Shown here piece after piece: positions 5,343 through 5,567 of a DNA stretch of 5,567 nt (position 1 is its first letter; the number at the start of each line of letters is the position of its first letter). The notes under the pieces were generated by a model. It was not told where the DNA came from. It saw nothing but the letters and a program-made list of their open reading frames with translations, and ran no database searches. The DNA comes from JBBRNH01 sp038247465 (lineage in GTDB: Bacteria; Bacteroidota; Bacteroidia; Cytophagales; Spirosomataceae), in NCBI GenBank assembly GCA_038247465.1, contig JBBRUV010000324.1, positions 1 to 5,567 on the forward strand. Direction: 5' to 3'. A program made the position numbers and the translations under genes.

Positions 5343-5567
5343 ATGCTGTTATTCTGCAACTGCACTCCGTTTCGGCTTCTGACAATTGCGTTGTTCGTGC
5401 TGATTTCTTTATCGGTAGTTCACGCCCAAATTGTTGATCCCAAAGTGGTTGGCAGTATCACCACCACGATTTGTATAACGCCCGCCGACACACTCTACGA
5501 AATTTCGCTCGATGTGCAGTCTCCGGCATTATGCCCGTTCACCAGTTACACCATCACCTGGGACGCG
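5343..5567 (+). CDS. Exported protein, N-terminal part (partial, runs off right edge)
   Basis: An open frame continues to the right edge, giving 75 residues from the ATG at 5343. Residues 1-28 look like a Sec signal peptide: a short n-region with Arg, the hydrophobic core LLTIALFVLISLSVV, and a likely cut after VHA before QIVDP. The visible mature part (VVGSITTTICITPADTLYEISLDV...TSYTITWDA) is Thr-rich and strand-like, and could be the start of an adhesin-like or Ig/PKD-type repeat protein. That is inference from composition and from the nearby PorP/SprF-family gene. An in-frame ATG at 5322 would add seven residues (MPFAVSP); I prefer 5343 because it gives a compact signal peptide and a short leader after the candidate -7 element. 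Function cannot be called from this fragment. Confidence 0.75.
   Translation, partial: MLLFCNCTPFRLLTIALFVLISLSVVHAQIVDPKVVGSITTTICITPADTLYEISLDVQSPALCPFTSYTITWDA

Overview
The window looks like a chromosomal segment from a moderately GC-rich member of the Bacteroidota, most likely a Cytophagales bacterium of the Spirosoma type. Three things point there: a PorP/SprF-family outer-membrane protein of the type IX secretion/gliding system, a Bacteroidota-style lipoprotein with a DSRCP...CIW motif, and several matches to the Bacteroidota promoter element TAnnTTTG. The genus is inference; no marker here settles it.

Layout. Bases 1-1698 (minus strand) hold the first 566 codons of leuS, leucyl-tRNA synthetase, which runs off the left edge. 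A 97-base gap carrying two inverted copies of a hairpin repeat separates it from a divergent gene (1796-3721, plus) for a 641-residue polytopic membrane protein resembling GT-C type glycosyltransferases. That gene converges on a PorP/SprF-family gene (3725-4765, minus) with only three bases between the stop codons. Divergent from the PorP/SprF gene is a small secreted lipoprotein (4869-5285, plus), followed closely by the 5' end of a gene for an exported protein (from about 5343, plus) that leaves the window on the right. Every stretch longer than 300 bases is covered by a gene.

The genes do not form one pathway: a housekeeping synthetase, a membrane protein and cell-surface/secretion genes sit side by side. 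The PorP/SprF protein and the exported protein at the right end could be functionally linked, because PorP/SprF genes often lie near genes for large secreted adhesins, but that is inference.

The most striking content is the repeats. At four places inside two otherwise intact reading frames there are palindromic, repeat-like segments that keep the frame open: two in leuS (a perfect 33-base palindrome at 786-818 and a C/G-rich hairpin element at 1-69) and two in the membrane protein gene (a short palindrome with A7 and G8 runs at 2342-2366, and a 191-base composite element at 2498-2688 with long inverted arms around a 48-base tandem repeat). The 2498-2688 and 1-69 elements share a recognisable core. 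Internal duplications are 15 and 48 bases, both multiples of three. This resembles, by analogy only, the protein-coding palindromic elements known from Rickettsia, and is the best candidate here for something undescribed.
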